Shown one piece after another: positions 7,970 through 17,941 of a DNA stretch of 64,000 nucleotides. The DNA lies in contig JADFYO010000005.1 in the NCBI GenBank assembly GCA_015233015.1, positions 31,645 to 95,644 of the forward strand, written 5' to 3'. The position numbers and the translations under genes were made by a program. Below the pieces are notes generated by a model, which made no database searches, was not told where the DNA came from, and saw only the letters and a list, made by a program, of their open reading frames with translations. The stretch comes from Nitrospirota bacterium. GTDB lineage: Bacteria; Nitrospirota; Thermodesulfovibrionia; Thermodesulfovibrionales; Magnetobacteriaceae. The first letter of the stretch is position 1, and the number at the start of each line of letters is the position of its first letter.

Positions 7970-9751
7970 TTACATTGATTTGTCATTTACAGGGGCATAC
8001 CAATAATATATGGCCTCTGTCTCTTCCAACCCTTTCAGATGATACGAACCGATGGGCATAGCCTTAACTTTAAGGTCGGAACTTAATGTATTCCAAAAAC
8101 TCTCCGTCATAAGAATAAGCTCGCGGCGGTTGGAGTTTATAAGGAAGGAGTTTACTTTCTCATGTTTGTGGCGCAGGTCTTCGACAGAGAACACTGCATG
8201 GGCGTTTCTGCCGGTTCGCTCACCTTCCTGCGTCAGGCGTACCGGCCCCCAGTGAAGCGCTATGCTTATTTGAACGGGGATCTTTATGTAGCGTGCAATG
8301 CCCGGCGAGAGTTTTAATGCCGCGCCTATAGCGCTGTCCGCCGTCCCGAATGTGGCAAAGAAACCATCTCCGGTGCATTTAAGAAATGGATGCTTTTCGT
8401 TCTGAAGCACCTTGTCGAGCATTTGCCCAAGGGCGGAGATGACCTTCACGAGGTGTGTGTCGCCTTGTTTGACAATTTTCGTCGAACTTACTATATCTAC
8501 TACAAGCAGGGCCTCCGTACGTTCCTCGAAAAACTCACTTGGTGGGATTAATATGCTCCCCTCCGAGGCATACGCCTCGTCAAACAGGCCCTCGGTCTGC
8601 GCCCCGGAGGCCGACGGGATTATGCCCAGGCGCGTCCTCCCAATCGCAATCCACGACGGCACAGGCAGCGCCATCTCGCCCTTAAAGCGGTGTCCGTTGA
8701 GATATGTCCCGTTTCTGCTGTCTTTGTCCTCTATAATCAACGCGTCTTCGACAACCTTTATGATGCAATGCTTACGAGAGATGGTTTTATCCCACTTTAA
8801 GGCAAGGTCGTTATCGGGTGCTCTTCCAATGGAAAATGACGGATACTTAACCGGCATACAAAAATGCGACGGCTGCTTGTCCAAATCGACGATAAACGCA
8901 TAGGGTTCTGAGCGGCTTGGTTCTGCGGGTGCCATCGCGCCGCGAAACTCTATTGCGCCGGCGGGACACTCTTCGGTCTCCATAGAGGCAAACTCTTCCT
9001 CGTTTGAGTGTGCGCGCTCAACTAATACGACGGTGACGTTATCAATCCCGCCGGCGTTATTGGCGGCCGCTACCAGCTCATTGCACGCTGTTTGAAGGTC
9101 TCCGCATTTGCTCAGAATCTTTACTATTCCACTGTCATCTACCATACCGGTAAGCCCGTCGCTGCAGAGGAGGAATTTATCGCCGGGAAAGATCTTCGTT
9201 ACATTGATATCAGGTATCACCTCGCCCGACATGCCGATGCAGCGGGTGATTTTCCCTCTAGAGGGGTGTTTCGCCGCCTGCGAGGCGGTGATTTCCCCTG
9301 AGTCTATCAGCACCTGTACTACCGAGTGGTCAGTGGTCATCTGGGCAAAACTGCCGCTTCTCAGCAGGTATGCGCGGCTGTCGCCCATGTGGGCGATAAG
9401 CGCCAAATCATCTTTTATTATGATCAGCACAACTGTTGCCCCCATGCCGGCCAAACCAGCTTTTGATTTGCTGAGCGAACGTACCTGTTCGTTTAACTCT
9501 GTAAAGGCAAGCGTAAGGGCCTCGGCGGCCTGAGGTGACTGCAGACTGTCTATGTTCTTCAGATTTCTGCGAATAAGGCCAGGCAGCGTATCCACTACTG
9601 CCTTCGACGCCATATCCCCCGCCGCGTGTCCTCCCATGCCGTCGGAGACAATATACAGACCGTATTCATTGTCAACCATCCAACTGTCTTCATTTCTCTT
9701 TCGAATGTGTCCTTTGTCCGACAGTCCGGCGCAGGTAATCTCGTTTTTCAC
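7970..9751 (-). CDS. PP2C phosphatase-FHA-class III nucleotide cyclase fusion
   Basis: The N-terminal 240 residues are a PP2C/SpoIIE-type Ser/Thr phosphatase: RNED at about 19-22, SDGMGGH at about 36-42 and the later SDGLTG metal-binding motif. An FHA phosphothreonine-binding domain follows (about 300-385, SIGRAPDNDL...SRKHC...NGTYLNG). The C-terminus is a class III adenylate/guanylate cyclase domain in which both metal aspartates are kept (VVDIVSSTK and CTGDGFF). The GTG at 9751 is chosen because GGAGG lies seven bases upstream and it overlaps the preceding stop as GTGA, a hallmark of translational coupling to the FHA-kinase. One polypeptide could dephosphorylate kinase targets and make a cyclic nucleotide. 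Confidence 0.93.
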   Translation of the reverse strand: MKNEITCAGLSDKGHIRKRNEDSWMVDNEYGLYIVSDGMGGHAAGDMASKAVVDTLPGLIRRNLKNIDSLQSPQAAEALTLAFTELNEQVRSLSKSKAGLAGMGATVVLIIIKDDLALIAHMGDSRAYLLRSGSFAQMTTDHSVVQVLIDSGEITASQAAKHPSRGKITRCIGMSGEVIPDINVTKIFPGDKFLLCSDGLTGMVDDSGIVKILSKCGDLQTACNELVAAANNAGGIDNVTVVLVERAHSNEEEFASMETEECPAGAIEFRGAMAPAEPSRSEPYAFIVDLDKQPSHFCMPVKYPSFSIGRAPDNDLALKWDKTISRKHCIIKVVEDALIIEDKDSRNGTYLNGHRFKGEMALPVPSWIAIGRTRLGIIPSASGAQTEGLFDEAYASEGSILIPPSEFFEERTEALLVVDIVSSTKIVKQGDTHLVKVISALGQMLDKVLQNEKHPFLKCTGDGFFATFGTADSAIGAALKLSPGIARYIKIPVQISIALHWGPVRLTQEGERTGRNAHAVFSVEDLRHKHEKVNSFLINSNRRELILMTESFWNTLSSDLKVKAMPIGSYHLKGLEETEAIYYWYAPVNDKSM

Positions 9752-11256
9752 AGTACATCCTCCAGAGCACACTTAAAGGCCTCGGCGGTCTTGAATGTTA
9801 TCTCGGGCCGGTCAATCAGGGCCATGTCTATGACGCCCGCCAGCTTTTCGGGAATCGCAGGGTTCCTCTTCTGAATTGGGATACAAGAGGTTTGAAGCAC
9901 TATGTACCATGGATCCTTTCCCTTTGGGAAGTCTCGCGGGAAACGTCCGGTTAGAAGAAAATAATATGTCGCCGCCATTGCCCATACATCCGCCTCCGGC
10001 TTTGAATACTTGAAGTTAATGACTTGCTGTCTTGCCATAAATACGGGAGTGCCGGCGGCAGAACCCGTCCGCGTATAGCCGCTGAGGCCGGCGGCGTCAA
10101 AGGCCTTGCCAAGCCCGAAATCGGCAATCTTGGCGACACGCCCCTGCGACGTCTCGGTATAAAATATATTCGACGGCTTTATATCTCTGTGAACCAGTCC
10201 GTTTATAGTAATAGTGCTGCCGTTTGTGAGTTTGACGTTTGGTATTTTAATGTTATGGGCGTATATTAACCCGTCAAGTGCTTGTAAAATTATATCGGTG
10301 GCTTCGGCAACCGGCAGCTTTCCGCCCTGCCTCACCATTATCCTATCGACGCTTCCACCCTCGCAGTACTCAAGCGTAAAGAAAAATGTGCCCTGAGAGT
10401 TTCCATAGTCGATAAGGCCTACCACGTTGCGATGCTTCAGGTGTTTCGTGTTTTCCACTTCACGCAGGAACATCTCCCTCGCACGGTCATTTACGGCAGC
10501 GCTTGAGAGCATGACCTTAAGGGCAACCTTCCGCCCCGTAGCCGTTTGCTCAGCTAAATATACGGCGCCCATGCCGCCCTTGCCAAGCTCACTGATTATT
10601 TTATATCCATTTATGATTACTGTGTCGCCGCTTTCGTCTTGTTTTATCAGCTGCAGGGGATTTTCCAGGCACGACACACACAATATTTCACTGTCGTCTA
10701 ATTTGGCTGAGAATTCCTTGCCGCAGTTGGTGCAGTGTTTTATCTCTGTCCCCGCGTCTTTCTTAATCGATGAGGGAGCCTCGGGGGTTTTATTGACCTT
10801 GCAGGTTGCGCATATATATTGGCCGTCTTTGGGCGGCAGGTTCTCCGCTTCGGGGCCGTTTATCTCTTTTGAGCAAATGGAGCACACCGGAGCCGCAGAG
10901 ACAACCACTTGAAATACCGTCGAGCCGAGCCTGATAGTGTCGCCGTCTTTGAGGTCATATTCGGGGAATTTCGCCTTCAGAGCTTCTTTATGAGCCAGAT
11001 TTCTATCGCGCTGTCCAATTTTTTTGCCGTTTACGAAAGTGCCGTTGAGGCTTCCAAAATCGCGTACCCTCATGCCGGGCGGGTTTATATCGAGCAGACA
11101 GTGGTGGCGGGATATTGTGCTGTGGTCTTTGTCATCGGGAAGGCGCGGATTACAGTCAACGCCGCGTCCGATAATGCACGTGGTACGTTCTGTAAATATA
11201 TACTCCGTTCCCTTTAATGACCCGTCTGTAACCTTAAGAACTACTTTAGCTGGCAA
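9748..11256 (-). CDS. FHA-zinc finger-Ser/Thr protein kinase
   Basis: This 502-residue protein starts with an FHA domain (about 25-110, with GRGVDC, STISRHHC and NGTFVNGK). Two cysteine pairs of zinc-finger type follow (CSICSKE...CATC and CTNCGKE...CVSC, about 125-200). A complete Hanks-type kinase fills about 215-495, with GKGGMGAVY, VALKVML, HRDIKPSN, DFGLGKAF and a threonine-rich activation loop. The start codon is TTG at 11256 with GAGG about ten bases upstream. It is the first gene of the operon, and its stop overlaps the phosphatase-cyclase start. Kinase and phosphatase made from coupled frames are expected to act on shared targets. Confidence 0.93.
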   Translation of the reverse strand: MPAKVVLKVTDGSLKGTEYIFTERTTCIIGRGVDCNPRLPDDKDHSTISRHHCLLDINPPGMRVRDFGSLNGTFVNGKKIGQRDRNLAHKEALKAKFPEYDLKDGDTIRLGSTVFQVVVSAAPVCSICSKEINGPEAENLPPKDGQYICATCKVNKTPEAPSSIKKDAGTEIKHCTNCGKEFSAKLDDSEILCVSCLENPLQLIKQDESGDTVIINGYKIISELGKGGMGAVYLAEQTATGRKVALKVMLSSAAVNDRAREMFLREVENTKHLKHRNVVGLIDYGNSQGTFFFTLEYCEGGSVDRIMVRQGGKLPVAEATDIILQALDGLIYAHNIKIPNVKLTNGSTITINGLVHRDIKPSNIFYTETSQGRVAKIADFGLGKAFDAAGLSGYTRTGSAAGTPVFMARQQVINFKYSKPEADVWAMAATYYFLLTGRFPRDFPKGKDPWYIVLQTSCIPIQKRNPAIPEKLAGVIDMALIDRPEITFKTAEAFKCALEDVL

Positions 11257-11383
11257 GGCTCAAAAACCTCGATCGTATTTTTACCGCATCGAACGCGAAC
11301 CGCACCTGCGCCGCGCCCGCATTTTCACTAACCACTATAACAAAGCACTTTATATATTGTCAATGCCGCTGTCATTTGTATTA

Positions 11384-11413
11384 TTGACTAATCCAGCGGT
11401 TTGCGCTTATACT
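11384..11413 (+). promoter_or_regulatory. candidate sigma-70 promoter for the serine hydrolase
   Basis: TTGACT and TATACT are separated by 18 bases, about 100 bases before the ATG at 11515. The gap between the divergent kinase operon and this gene has no other gene. Confidence 0.55.
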
Positions 11414-11514
11414 GTTATCGCGGCTGTCACCGTGTGGCTGCTTTGGGGTGGCTCTTTTTCTCATACCCATTGAATATACCGTTGTAGTTATCATCGATAA
11501 CACGGAGGTGCTGA

Positions 11515-13251
11515 ATGTCTTACCGTTCAATCGTCAAATCAACTTTATTTCTGCTCATTATACTTCTTGCAATCTGTTCCGGTAGTAAAAGAACCTATGC
11601 CCTTTACGACAATACCACAGCGCAGATGACCGCCTATATTAAGAAGCAGCTCACTGACAACGGCGTAGTCGGCGGTGTGTCCGTCGCATTCGTAGATGAA
11701 CAGAATGTGGTCTGGGCACAGGGCTTCGGTTACGCCGACGCGGCCGCCGGTACCCTGACCACTCTGGACACCCAGTATCGGATTGCCTCGGTGACCAAGA
11801 CCTTCACCGGCACGATGCTCATGCAGTTATTCGAACAGGGGCTTCTCGATCTTGACGATCCACTGACACGTTTCATCCCGGCCTTTTCGATTAAGCCTCC
11901 CCTGGGTTTTGCGGCAGGCGGGCCTGTCACTATCCGTTCGATGGCAACACACCATTCCGGTATCCCCGGAGACATCAATAACGGGGTCTTCACATCTGCG
12001 CCTGACCCCGATTTCAATCCCAAACTCGTTGCCTATCTGCAGGGTGAATACCTGACCTATCCAGCCAATGTCCTTATGGCATATTCCAACACGGCCATGT
12101 CCCTTCTTTCCACTGTAATAGCAAATGCCTCAGGCCAGAGTTTTGAGGCATACTCAAATGCACTCTTTCAAAATCTTGGCATGGACCATACATCCTTTTA
12201 CCCTGACAATCCGAGGGTGATAGCAAATCAGGCGAAGGGCTATCAGAATGGACAGGAAGTGTCACGATACTACAACAACGGGAGCACAACGGGAGGGATT
12301 ATTTCCACTATACAGGACATGGCAAAATTTATCAAAATGGTAAATGCCGGCGGTATGGGGCAACGGGGACAGGTCATCAAACCTGAAACTCTGGAGATGA
12401 TGCTCACAGCTCAGAACGACAGCATGCCACTGGATATAGATAACAAAATCGGGATAAACTGGTTTCTTAACGACGCCGATTTATCCTATGCGGGGAGGCT
12501 CTGCTATCACAATGGCGGCATTAATGGATTCCGCAGCCACCTCGAAATCCTGAGAGATCGGAAGCTCGGGGTCGTGGTGCTTGCCAATGACGAGAAGGTA
12601 CCTTTTGAAGACATCGCCAAGCAGACCCTGTATCTTGCCCTCCATGAGAAAACCGGGCTTACGCAGCCGCCCGCCGTCGCCCCAGCCTACTCGGCGCCAG
12701 TCTCATGGGACCAAACGCGCCTTGATTTCCTTCAGGGCATCTACATACTTACCCAGGCAAGCAGTGTCCCCTACATTAAAGTTAAAAGTGTGGCCGGCGC
12801 TCTGGAATGGACAAGTCCAGACAATAGCAGCTTGACCTTCCATGCCGTACCTAAGGCAAACGGATGGTTCTCTGCGCGGGATTCACAGGATATGGAGTAC
12901 GAGTTCACCGAAATAACTGGTATAAGGGTACTTCTCTGGCACAAGAACGGACAAAGCGTGCTGGCAGCGCAATACTATGTCCCTCCGGCAATTCCCGCCG
13001 CATGGATTGCCCGCCTCGGTACCTATCAGGTGACTAATTGTCAGAGCGCTTTCTCATGCGGGTCGGGCAATCTCATAGTTGCCGACGGGATGCTGGGTTT
13101 TGGCAGCAACGTGCTTGTTCCTGTGTCCGACACACTTGCGTATGTGAGTGGTCTCGGGCGCTCCGGCGGAAGTTCGGTACAGGTCATCACAGTTCCTCCT
13201 GACTGGCACGAGGAGATTCAAATGCTTGGTGCGAGATTTAAAAAGAGCTGA
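11515..13251 (+). CDS. secreted beta-lactamase-family serine hydrolase
   Basis: This 578-residue protein has a signal peptide (hydrophobic residues 11-22, likely cleaved near ALYD). A class C beta-lactamase/PBP4-like domain follows. The catalytic SxxK is SVTK at residues 92-95, the YxN motif is YSN at 189-191, and HNGG near residue 330 fills the KTG position. A C-terminal extension of about 190 residues is of beta-rich, unassigned type. Such proteins may act as peptidases or esterases on cell-wall peptides or small esters; lactam resistance is not implied. GGAGGTG precedes the start. It appears to be a single-gene unit. Confidence 0.9.
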   Translation: MSYRSIVKSTLFLLIILLAICSGSKRTYALYDNTTAQMTAYIKKQLTDNGVVGGVSVAFVDEQNVVWAQGFGYADAAAGTLTTLDTQYRIASVTKTFTGTMLMQLFEQGLLDLDDPLTRFIPAFSIKPPLGFAAGGPVTIRSMATHHSGIPGDINNGVFTSAPDPDFNPKLVAYLQGEYLTYPANVLMAYSNTAMSLLSTVIANASGQSFEAYSNALFQNLGMDHTSFYPDNPRVIANQAKGYQNGQEVSRYYNNGSTTGGIISTIQDMAKFIKMVNAGGMGQRGQVIKPETLEMMLTAQNDSMPLDIDNKIGINWFLNDADLSYAGRLCYHNGGINGFRSHLEILRDRKLGVVVLANDEKVPFEDIAKQTLYLALHEKTGLTQPPAVAPAYSAPVSWDQTRLDFLQGIYILTQASSVPYIKVKSVAGALEWTSPDNSSLTFHAVPKANGWFSARDSQDMEYEFTEITGIRVLLWHKNGQSVLAAQYYVPPAIPAAWIARLGTYQVTNCQSAFSCGSGNLIVADGMLGFGSNVLVPVSDTLAYVSGLGRSGGSSVQVITVPPDWHEEIQMLGARFKKS

Positions 13252-13335
13252 ACCAGGGCAAACGCACTATATGCGAATTGTTGTCATATCAGAGGCAGAC
13301 TAATGCAAACTATAGCATTCAAATGCAATAAATCT

Positions 13336-13409
13336 GTCATTCCGGCTTGTCTGGAGTCTGTCTCTACACATCCGCAAGCCAAATAAGATTCCGGACAAGC
13401 CGGAATGAC
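13336..13409. repeat. REP-like inverted repeat of the GTCATTCC family
   Basis: Two 20-bp arms starting GTCATTCCGGCTTG and ending CAAGCCGGAATGAC (one mismatch) face each other over a 34-base spacer. This belongs to the widespread GTCATTCC...GGAATGAC interspersed palindrome type. A shorter relative is inside the prepilin gene at 54884-54903. Confidence 0.85.
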
Positions 13410-13526
13410 GACAAGGCAATCCGTGTGGAGACATTGTGCGTTTGCCCTGACGGCAAGACAGCAAATTTGCATTTGGCACCGGCGATATGCTATAATTCCA
13501 CATCAATATTTATGGAGGTACGAAAG

Positions 13527-14045
13527 ATGCCCAAAGGGATGAATAAGGTGTTTATCGTTGCGATGTTATTATTGTTAATAACGGCAGGGTGCGCCGGGTC
13601 AAATATATTTAAAGGAGACAGCAGTCAGCCCCAGCCGGAAAATCAACCACCCGCACCTTCCTCGCCACCCGCGCCCTCTCAGCTTTCATTAATGGGTACG
13701 GATTTCGAGGATGTTGACATTCCCGAAGAGCTGAAGCTGGTAGAAGGAGAGTCTATCCTGATGAACACGGCAAACTTTGTAGGCGGGTCGCTGGTTTACT
13801 CGGCTAACGTTACCGTCGAATCTATCATCAGGTTTTTCAAGATCCAGATGCCAAAGAAAGGCTGGGATTTTACGGCGTCCTCGTTTGCGAGAAATAACGC
13901 AATCGTTGCGTTCAAAAAGCCTAATAAAAATTGCGTTATCCATATAATCGGCCCTGGCGGCTGGCAGCTTGGGGCAAAAGTCCATATCTGGATAAGCAAT
14001 ACCACCAACGGTGGGCAGGCCGAGAAGGTCTTTCCCTCAAAATAA
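13527..14045 (+). CDS. lipoprotein of unknown function
   Basis: A 172-residue predicted lipoprotein. A basic N-terminus and hydrophobic core end in the lipobox LITAGC, followed by a Pro/Gln/Ser-rich linker (about 35-55). A compact C-terminal domain (about 60-172) includes VPEE-like, VEGESILMN and GWDFTASSFARNN. The latter resembles the small periplasmic domains that recur in bacterial lipoproteins with a 'single-strand plus GW' pattern, but I cannot name the family. TGGAGGT lies seven bases before the ATG. It converges with the small gene at 14093-14383. Confidence 0.75.
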   Translation: MPKGMNKVFIVAMLLLLITAGCAGSNIFKGDSSQPQPENQPPAPSSPPAPSQLSLMGTDFEDVDIPEELKLVEGESILMNTANFVGGSLVYSANVTVESIIRFFKIQMPKKGWDFTASSFARNNAIVAFKKPNKNCVIHIIGPGGWQLGAKVHIWISNTTNGGQAEKVFPSK

Positions 14046-14092
14046 ACAAGTTAAATAAGGCATATCCCGGCTCAACGTACCTGTCCGGGATT

Positions 14093-14383
14093 TTAGGTGC
14101 CGGATTTCTCTTCCTGACCTTCCATATTAAAACCGCTCTGAACGCGGCGCACACTTTTAGCCAGCTCGCGCATTGCGTCTGTAAGGGATGCGCCGGCTTC
14201 CATTTTTGAGCGTACAAATTCGGCCTTTGACAGCTCATTGATAACGTGGTCGGTCGAAGTCCCCATGCGGCATTCATTTACCCCGTCCTGAAGCTGCTGG
14301 CTTATACAGGTATCAATCTCCTGAGGCGTAAATTTTTGCGCAAGTTCCCTCACTTCTTTTAAAGGCATGTGCTGTTTCTCCAT
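14093..14383 (-). CDS. small helical protein, 96 aa, unknown function
   Basis: This small, largely helical, charged protein has a strong GGAGG seven bases before its ATG, which supports expression. It has no signal peptide or membrane segment. It starts MEKQHMPLKEVREL and contains a conserved-looking C-terminal helix, SLTDAMRELAKSVRRVQ. Two cysteines are not in a metal motif. No family is recognised. It is transcribed away from the 6S RNA. Confidence 0.7.
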   Translation of the reverse strand: MEKQHMPLKEVRELAQKFTPQEIDTCISQQLQDGVNECRMGTSTDHVINELSKAEFVRSKMEAGASLTDAMRELAKSVRRVQSGFNMEGQEEKSGT

Positions 14384-14512
14384 AAGTAAACCTCCCGGCG
14401 TCTTATTTTATGTTTTTCAGGCAGGGCGCTGCCCGTCGTATTTATTTCTATGATAGCCCAAGACTTGTGCTTACGGCAACTGCCGCGCGCTTTTTTTTTA
14501 TTCAGAATTTAC

Positions 14513-14542
14513 TTGCACTTTATAGTGATATTTTGTTATAAA
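14513..14542 (+). promoter_or_regulatory. candidate promoter of the 6S-like RNA
   Basis: TTGCAC and TATAAA are separated by 18 bases and end about nine bases before the start of the predicted structured RNA. The region is AT-rich. Confidence 0.5.
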
Positions 14543-14550
14543 ATAATATA

Positions 14551-14739
14551 AGGGCAAGACCGCCTGCCCTGTTGGTGATTATATGAGAAAGTTATTCCGA
14601 CTCACGTAAGTTCGGGAGCCTTAGTAAGAGCGCTCAGAGAGCATGCCGCTTTAGGCGGAAGCCCAACGCGTTCTTTTCGGCACCCACCTGTGAAAGCAGG
14701 GACTTAACTTTCTTGTGTACACCGCAAGGGCGGGTTTTA
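14551..14739 (+). ncRNA. ssrS: probable 6S RNA
   Basis: This 189-base stretch has the layout of 6S RNA, the RNA that binds sigma-70 RNA polymerase by mimicking an open promoter. The ends can pair (CCGCCTGCCCT with AGGGCGGG, and GAAAGTT with AACTTTC). A large central bulge is flanked by GTTCGGGAGCC on one side and CGGCACCCACC on the other, which I recognise from 6S RNAs of several phyla. A T-rich tract follows. The next gene is rarA, a neighbour of 6S genes in other bacteria. The exact ends are estimates. Confidence 0.72.
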
Positions 14740-15102
14740 TTATACATAAATAATAGCGCGCAGCATTCAGAGGCGGCTGGTTTTGGTCGGCTGGTTTTGG
14801 CGGCGGAATTTGGAGCAGGATTGGAGATTTTCAGGATTGGAGATTTAATTGTAACCCTATAACAATGACGTTATAGTTTGCAGATAAATAACAACCGGCA
14901 GGCCTCAGGCCTGGCATCGGTGGTCTAACAAGTTATAATTTGCTGTTTTAATTAACAGGGTTATCTAATCTCCCGGTTTATCCCGCCTTCCAGTTCCCGC
15001 GTAGTCTTTACGCCCGAGTTTTTTGCGCGGTTATTTGCGTGGCAGCGTTATGGCTTACGGACATGGTCCGTATGTATGAATTTAATTAAGGATTTTATAT
15101 AA
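14740..15102. other. intergenic region with two small palindromes before rarA
   Basis: No gene is seen. Perfect hairpins occur at 14857-14876 (CTATAAC/GTTATAG, 6-base loop) and at 14899-14913 (CAGGCCT-C-AGGCCTG). Short GGCTGGTTTTGG and GGATTGGAGATTT repeats lie between 14772 and 14850. It may hold the rarA promoter. Confidence 0.5.
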
Positions 15103-16386
15103 TTGGATTTATTTAAGGGATATTACGGCAATCGGGGCGAGGTTAGGGACGCACCGTTAGCGTGGAGGCTGCGTCCGGCGGACTTATCTGAAATAGCCGG
15201 TCAGGGGCATATTCTATCGAAGGGCAAGGCCCTGTTCAATCTAATAGAAGGCGGCAAAATCGTTTCACTTGTCTTATATGGCCCTCCGGGAACGGGTAAG
15301 ACTGCCCTTGCGCACATTATCGCCGACAGGACTAAATCGGTTTTCGTGGAGATTAACGCCGTCACCTCTGGCATTAAGGAAATCAGAGAGGCGGTTTCTA
15401 TTGCCTCGTCCTCTAAGACTATCGTATTTGTCGACGAGATTCACCGCTTTAACAAAGTTCAGCAGGACGCCCTCCTGCCGCACATAGAATCAGGCAGGAT
15501 TGTCTTAATCGGGGCTTCTACCGAAAACCCTTCATTTGCCCTTACGCCGGCACTTGCGTCCAGGACGATGATTTTCAGGTTTAATCCATTATCCGCCGAA
15601 GATATAAAGACAATTCTCAGAAGGGCACTGACCGATAAAAGGGGACTTGACGGCTGTTTTACTCTCAGCGAAGACGCCTTGTCCTATATCGCCTCGATGG
15701 CCGGTGGCGACGCAAGGCGCGCCCTGAACTGCCTTGAGCTGGCCGCTTTGTCGGTGCGGCACACCGGCACAAACACAATAGACATAAATATTATCAGGGA
15801 TGCCGTTTCTGACAGGACGCCGTACTATGACGAGAGTGAACACTATGACACCATCTCCGCCTTTATAAAGAGTATGAGGGGTTCGGACTGCGACGCCGCT
15901 GTTTATTGGCTTGCGAAGATGCTTAACGCCGGCGAGGACCCGTTGTTTATTGCAAGGAGGATAATCATCTGCGCCTCCGAGGATGTAGGAAACGCAGACC
16001 CCCACGCGCTCGGTGTTGCCGTGGCGGCATATCTTTCCGTAGAGCGGGTAGGATTGCCTGAGGGACGCATACCCATTTCGCAGGCTGCAATATACATAGC
16101 TCAGGCGCCAAAGAGCAATGCCTGCTACATGGCTCTCGAAGCGGCTTTAGCGGAGGTGCGAAACGAAGAGCCTCAGCCTGTCCCGCCGCATTTGAAAAAC
16201 ACGAGCGACGCTGGAACTGAAAAACCCGCCGATGCGTGCTATAAATACCCGCATGACTATCCCGGGCATTACGTGCAACAGACATATTTAACCACGCCAA
16301 AGGTCTTTTATGAACCATCTTCACAGGGTTATGAAATTGAAATAAAAAATCGACTACAACAGAGGAGGCACAAACGCAATGAATAG
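15103..16386 (+). CDS. rarA: replication-associated recombination protein A (AAA+ ATPase)
   Basis: RarA/MgsA is a clamp-loader-like AAA+ ATPase acting at stalled replication forks. The 427 residues fit the family. Walker A is GPPGTGKT (residues 60-67), Walker B is FVDEIHRF with the conserved NKVQQD, sensor 1 is GASTENPSF, and the C-terminal tetramerisation part contains the family motifs SEDVG and [13 protein letters not shown]. The start is TTG at 15103, after an AAGGA box. It overlaps rny by eight bases, so the two are probably co-transcribed. Confidence 0.96.
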   Translation: MDLFKGYYGNRGEVRDAPLAWRLRPADLSEIAGQGHILSKGKALFNLIEGGKIVSLVLYGPPGTGKTALAHIIADRTKSVFVEINAVTSGIKEIREAVSIASSSKTIVFVDEIHRFNKVQQDALLPHIESGRIVLIGASTENPSFALTPALASRTMIFRFNPLSAEDIKTILRRALTDKRGLDGCFTLSEDALSYIASMAGGDARRALNCLELAALSVRHTGTNTIDINIIRDAVSDRTPYYDESEHYDTISAFIKSMRGSDCDAAVYWLAKMLNAGEDPLFIARRIIICASEDVGNADPHALGVAVAAYLSVERVGLPEGRIPISQAAIYIAQAPKSNACYMALEAALAEVRNEEPQPVPPHLKNTSDAGTEKPADACYKYPHDYPGHYVQQTYLTTPKVFYEPSSQGYEIEIKNRLQQRRHKRNE

Positions 16387-17941
16387 TATCATATACGTGC
16401 TGATAGCGATAATCACAGGGGCGGCGGCAGGTGTTGCCATGTCGCTCTTTTTCAAAGGATTATTCAAAAAGAGGTTTGAAGAACTCGAACATAAACAAAA
16501 AGACGTAATAAGAGACGCCGAGAGAGAAGCCGAGAGGATCAAAAAGGAGGCACTTGTCGAGGCAAAAGACATACGTTACCAGTCGAAGGCCGAGGCTGAA
16601 AAAGAAATCAAGGAAAAAAAGAACGAATTCGGCAATATGGAAAAACGCCTCAGGCACAAAGAGGAAAACCTTGATAAGAAACTAGACCAGTTCGAAAAAC
16701 GAGACGGCGAACTGATGAGAAAAGAAAAGGACTTCACAAAGAGAGAGCAGCAATTCACCGAAAAAGAGAAGCAATATGACAGGCTCATACAGATGGAGAC
16801 CGAAAAACTCGAAAAACTCTCCGGCATGACCGTAGAAGAGGCCAAAACGATGCTCCTGAAAAAAGTGGAAAACGAGATACGCTTCGAGGAAGCCAAGCTG
16901 ATAAAGCAAATAGAGCAGGAGGCAAAGGACGAATCCGAAAAGAAGGCGCGTAATATCATAGGCCTTGCCATACAGAGATACGCGGGCGAATATGTAGCCG
17001 ATGCAACGGTAACGGCCGTCTCCCTGCCAAATGAAGAGATGAAAGGCCGCATCATAGGCAGAGAAGGCAGGAACATCAGGGCGCTCGAGGCGGCAACCGG
17101 CGTTGACTTCATTGTGGATGACACACCGGAGGCGGTAACGCTGTCGGGCTTTGACCCTGTAAGGCGGGAAATCGCGAGGATTTCGCTGGAGCGCCTTATC
17201 TCAGACGGCAGAATACACCCCGCGAGGATTGAGGAAATAGTGGAGAAGGTTCGCAAAGAGGTCAACAACGCCATGAGAGAAGAGGGCGAGAAGGCCGTCT
17301 TTGACCTGGGGCTTACGGGCGTGCATCCGGAGTTTATCAAACTGCTTGGAAGGCTTAAATACAGGACATCATACGGGCAAAACGTCCTCCAGCACTCGCG
17401 CGAGGTTGCCTACTTCTCCGGTATGATGGCCGGCGAGCTGAAGGCAGACGTCAAGCTGGCCAAGCGTGCCGGGCTTCTTCACGACATAGGCAAGGCGGTT
17501 GATCATGAGTTCGAGGGTGCGCATCATGAAATCGGCGCCTCTATTGCGAGGAAATACGGCGAAGACGAGCGAATAATCAATGCCATGCTGGTCCACCACG
17601 GCGACGGCGACCCGATATGCGTTGAGTCCGCGCTGGTAACGGCGGCAGACGCCCTCTCGGCGGCGCGCCCGGGTGTGCGCAGGGAGAGCATCGAGAATTA
17701 TATAAAACGCCTCGAGAAACTTGAAGAGATTGCCATGGCCTACCCGGGTGTCGAAAAGTGTTACGCCATTCAGGCCGGCAGAGAGGTTCGCATCATAGTA
17801 AAACCGGAGGACACGACCGACGAGATGTCCCACCTTATTTCGCGCGAGATTGCCAAGAAAATCGAATCTGAGATGACCTACCCCGGTCAGATTAAAATTA
17901 TGGTTATCAGAGAGACCCGGTTTGTAGAGTACGCCAAGTAA
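16379..17941 (+). CDS. rny: ribonuclease Y
   Basis: Membrane-anchored endoribonuclease that starts mRNA decay. The parts occur in the standard order: an N-terminal transmembrane helix (about 4-24), a long charged coiled coil (about 25-190), a KH RNA-binding domain (about 205-270, with [15 protein letters not shown]) and an HD domain (about 335-430, with [16 protein letters not shown] and HHGD). Length (520 aa) and motifs match the family. GGAGG precedes the ATG inside the end of rarA. The stop overlaps the ymdB start. Confidence 0.98.
   Translation: MNSIIYVLIAIITGAAAGVAMSLFFKGLFKKRFEELEHKQKDVIRDAEREAERIKKEALVEAKDIRYQSKAEAEKEIKEKKNEFGNMEKRLRHKEENLDKKLDQFEKRDGELMRKEKDFTKREQQFTEKEKQYDRLIQMETEKLEKLSGMTVEEAKTMLLKKVENEIRFEEAKLIKQIEQEAKDESEKKARNIIGLAIQRYAGEYVADATVTAVSLPNEEMKGRIIGREGRNIRALEAATGVDFIVDDTPEAVTLSGFDPVRREIARISLERLISDGRIHPARIEEIVEKVRKEVNNAMREEGEKAVFDLGLTGVHPEFIKLLGRLKYRTSYGQNVLQHSREVAYFSGMMAGELKADVKLAKRAGLLHDIGKAVDHEFEGAHHEIGASIARKYGEDERIINAMLVHHGDGDPICVESALVTAADALSAARPGVRRESIENYIKRLEKLEEIAMAYPGVEKCYAIQAGREVRIIVKPEDTTDEMSHLISREIAKKIESEMTYPGQIKIMVIRETRFVEYAK

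Noticed and set aside
4347..9874. many plus-strand frames
   Set aside because: All lie opposite the three signalling genes and mirror their WD40, kinase or phosphatase codons.
11024..11473. 149-residue plus frame across the kinase start
   Set aside because: It covers the antisense of the FHA domain and has no start signals.
13347..13526. longer N-terminus for the lipoprotein
   Set aside because: It would translate the REP-like repeat; the ATG at 13527 has a good ribosome-binding site and a lipobox signal.
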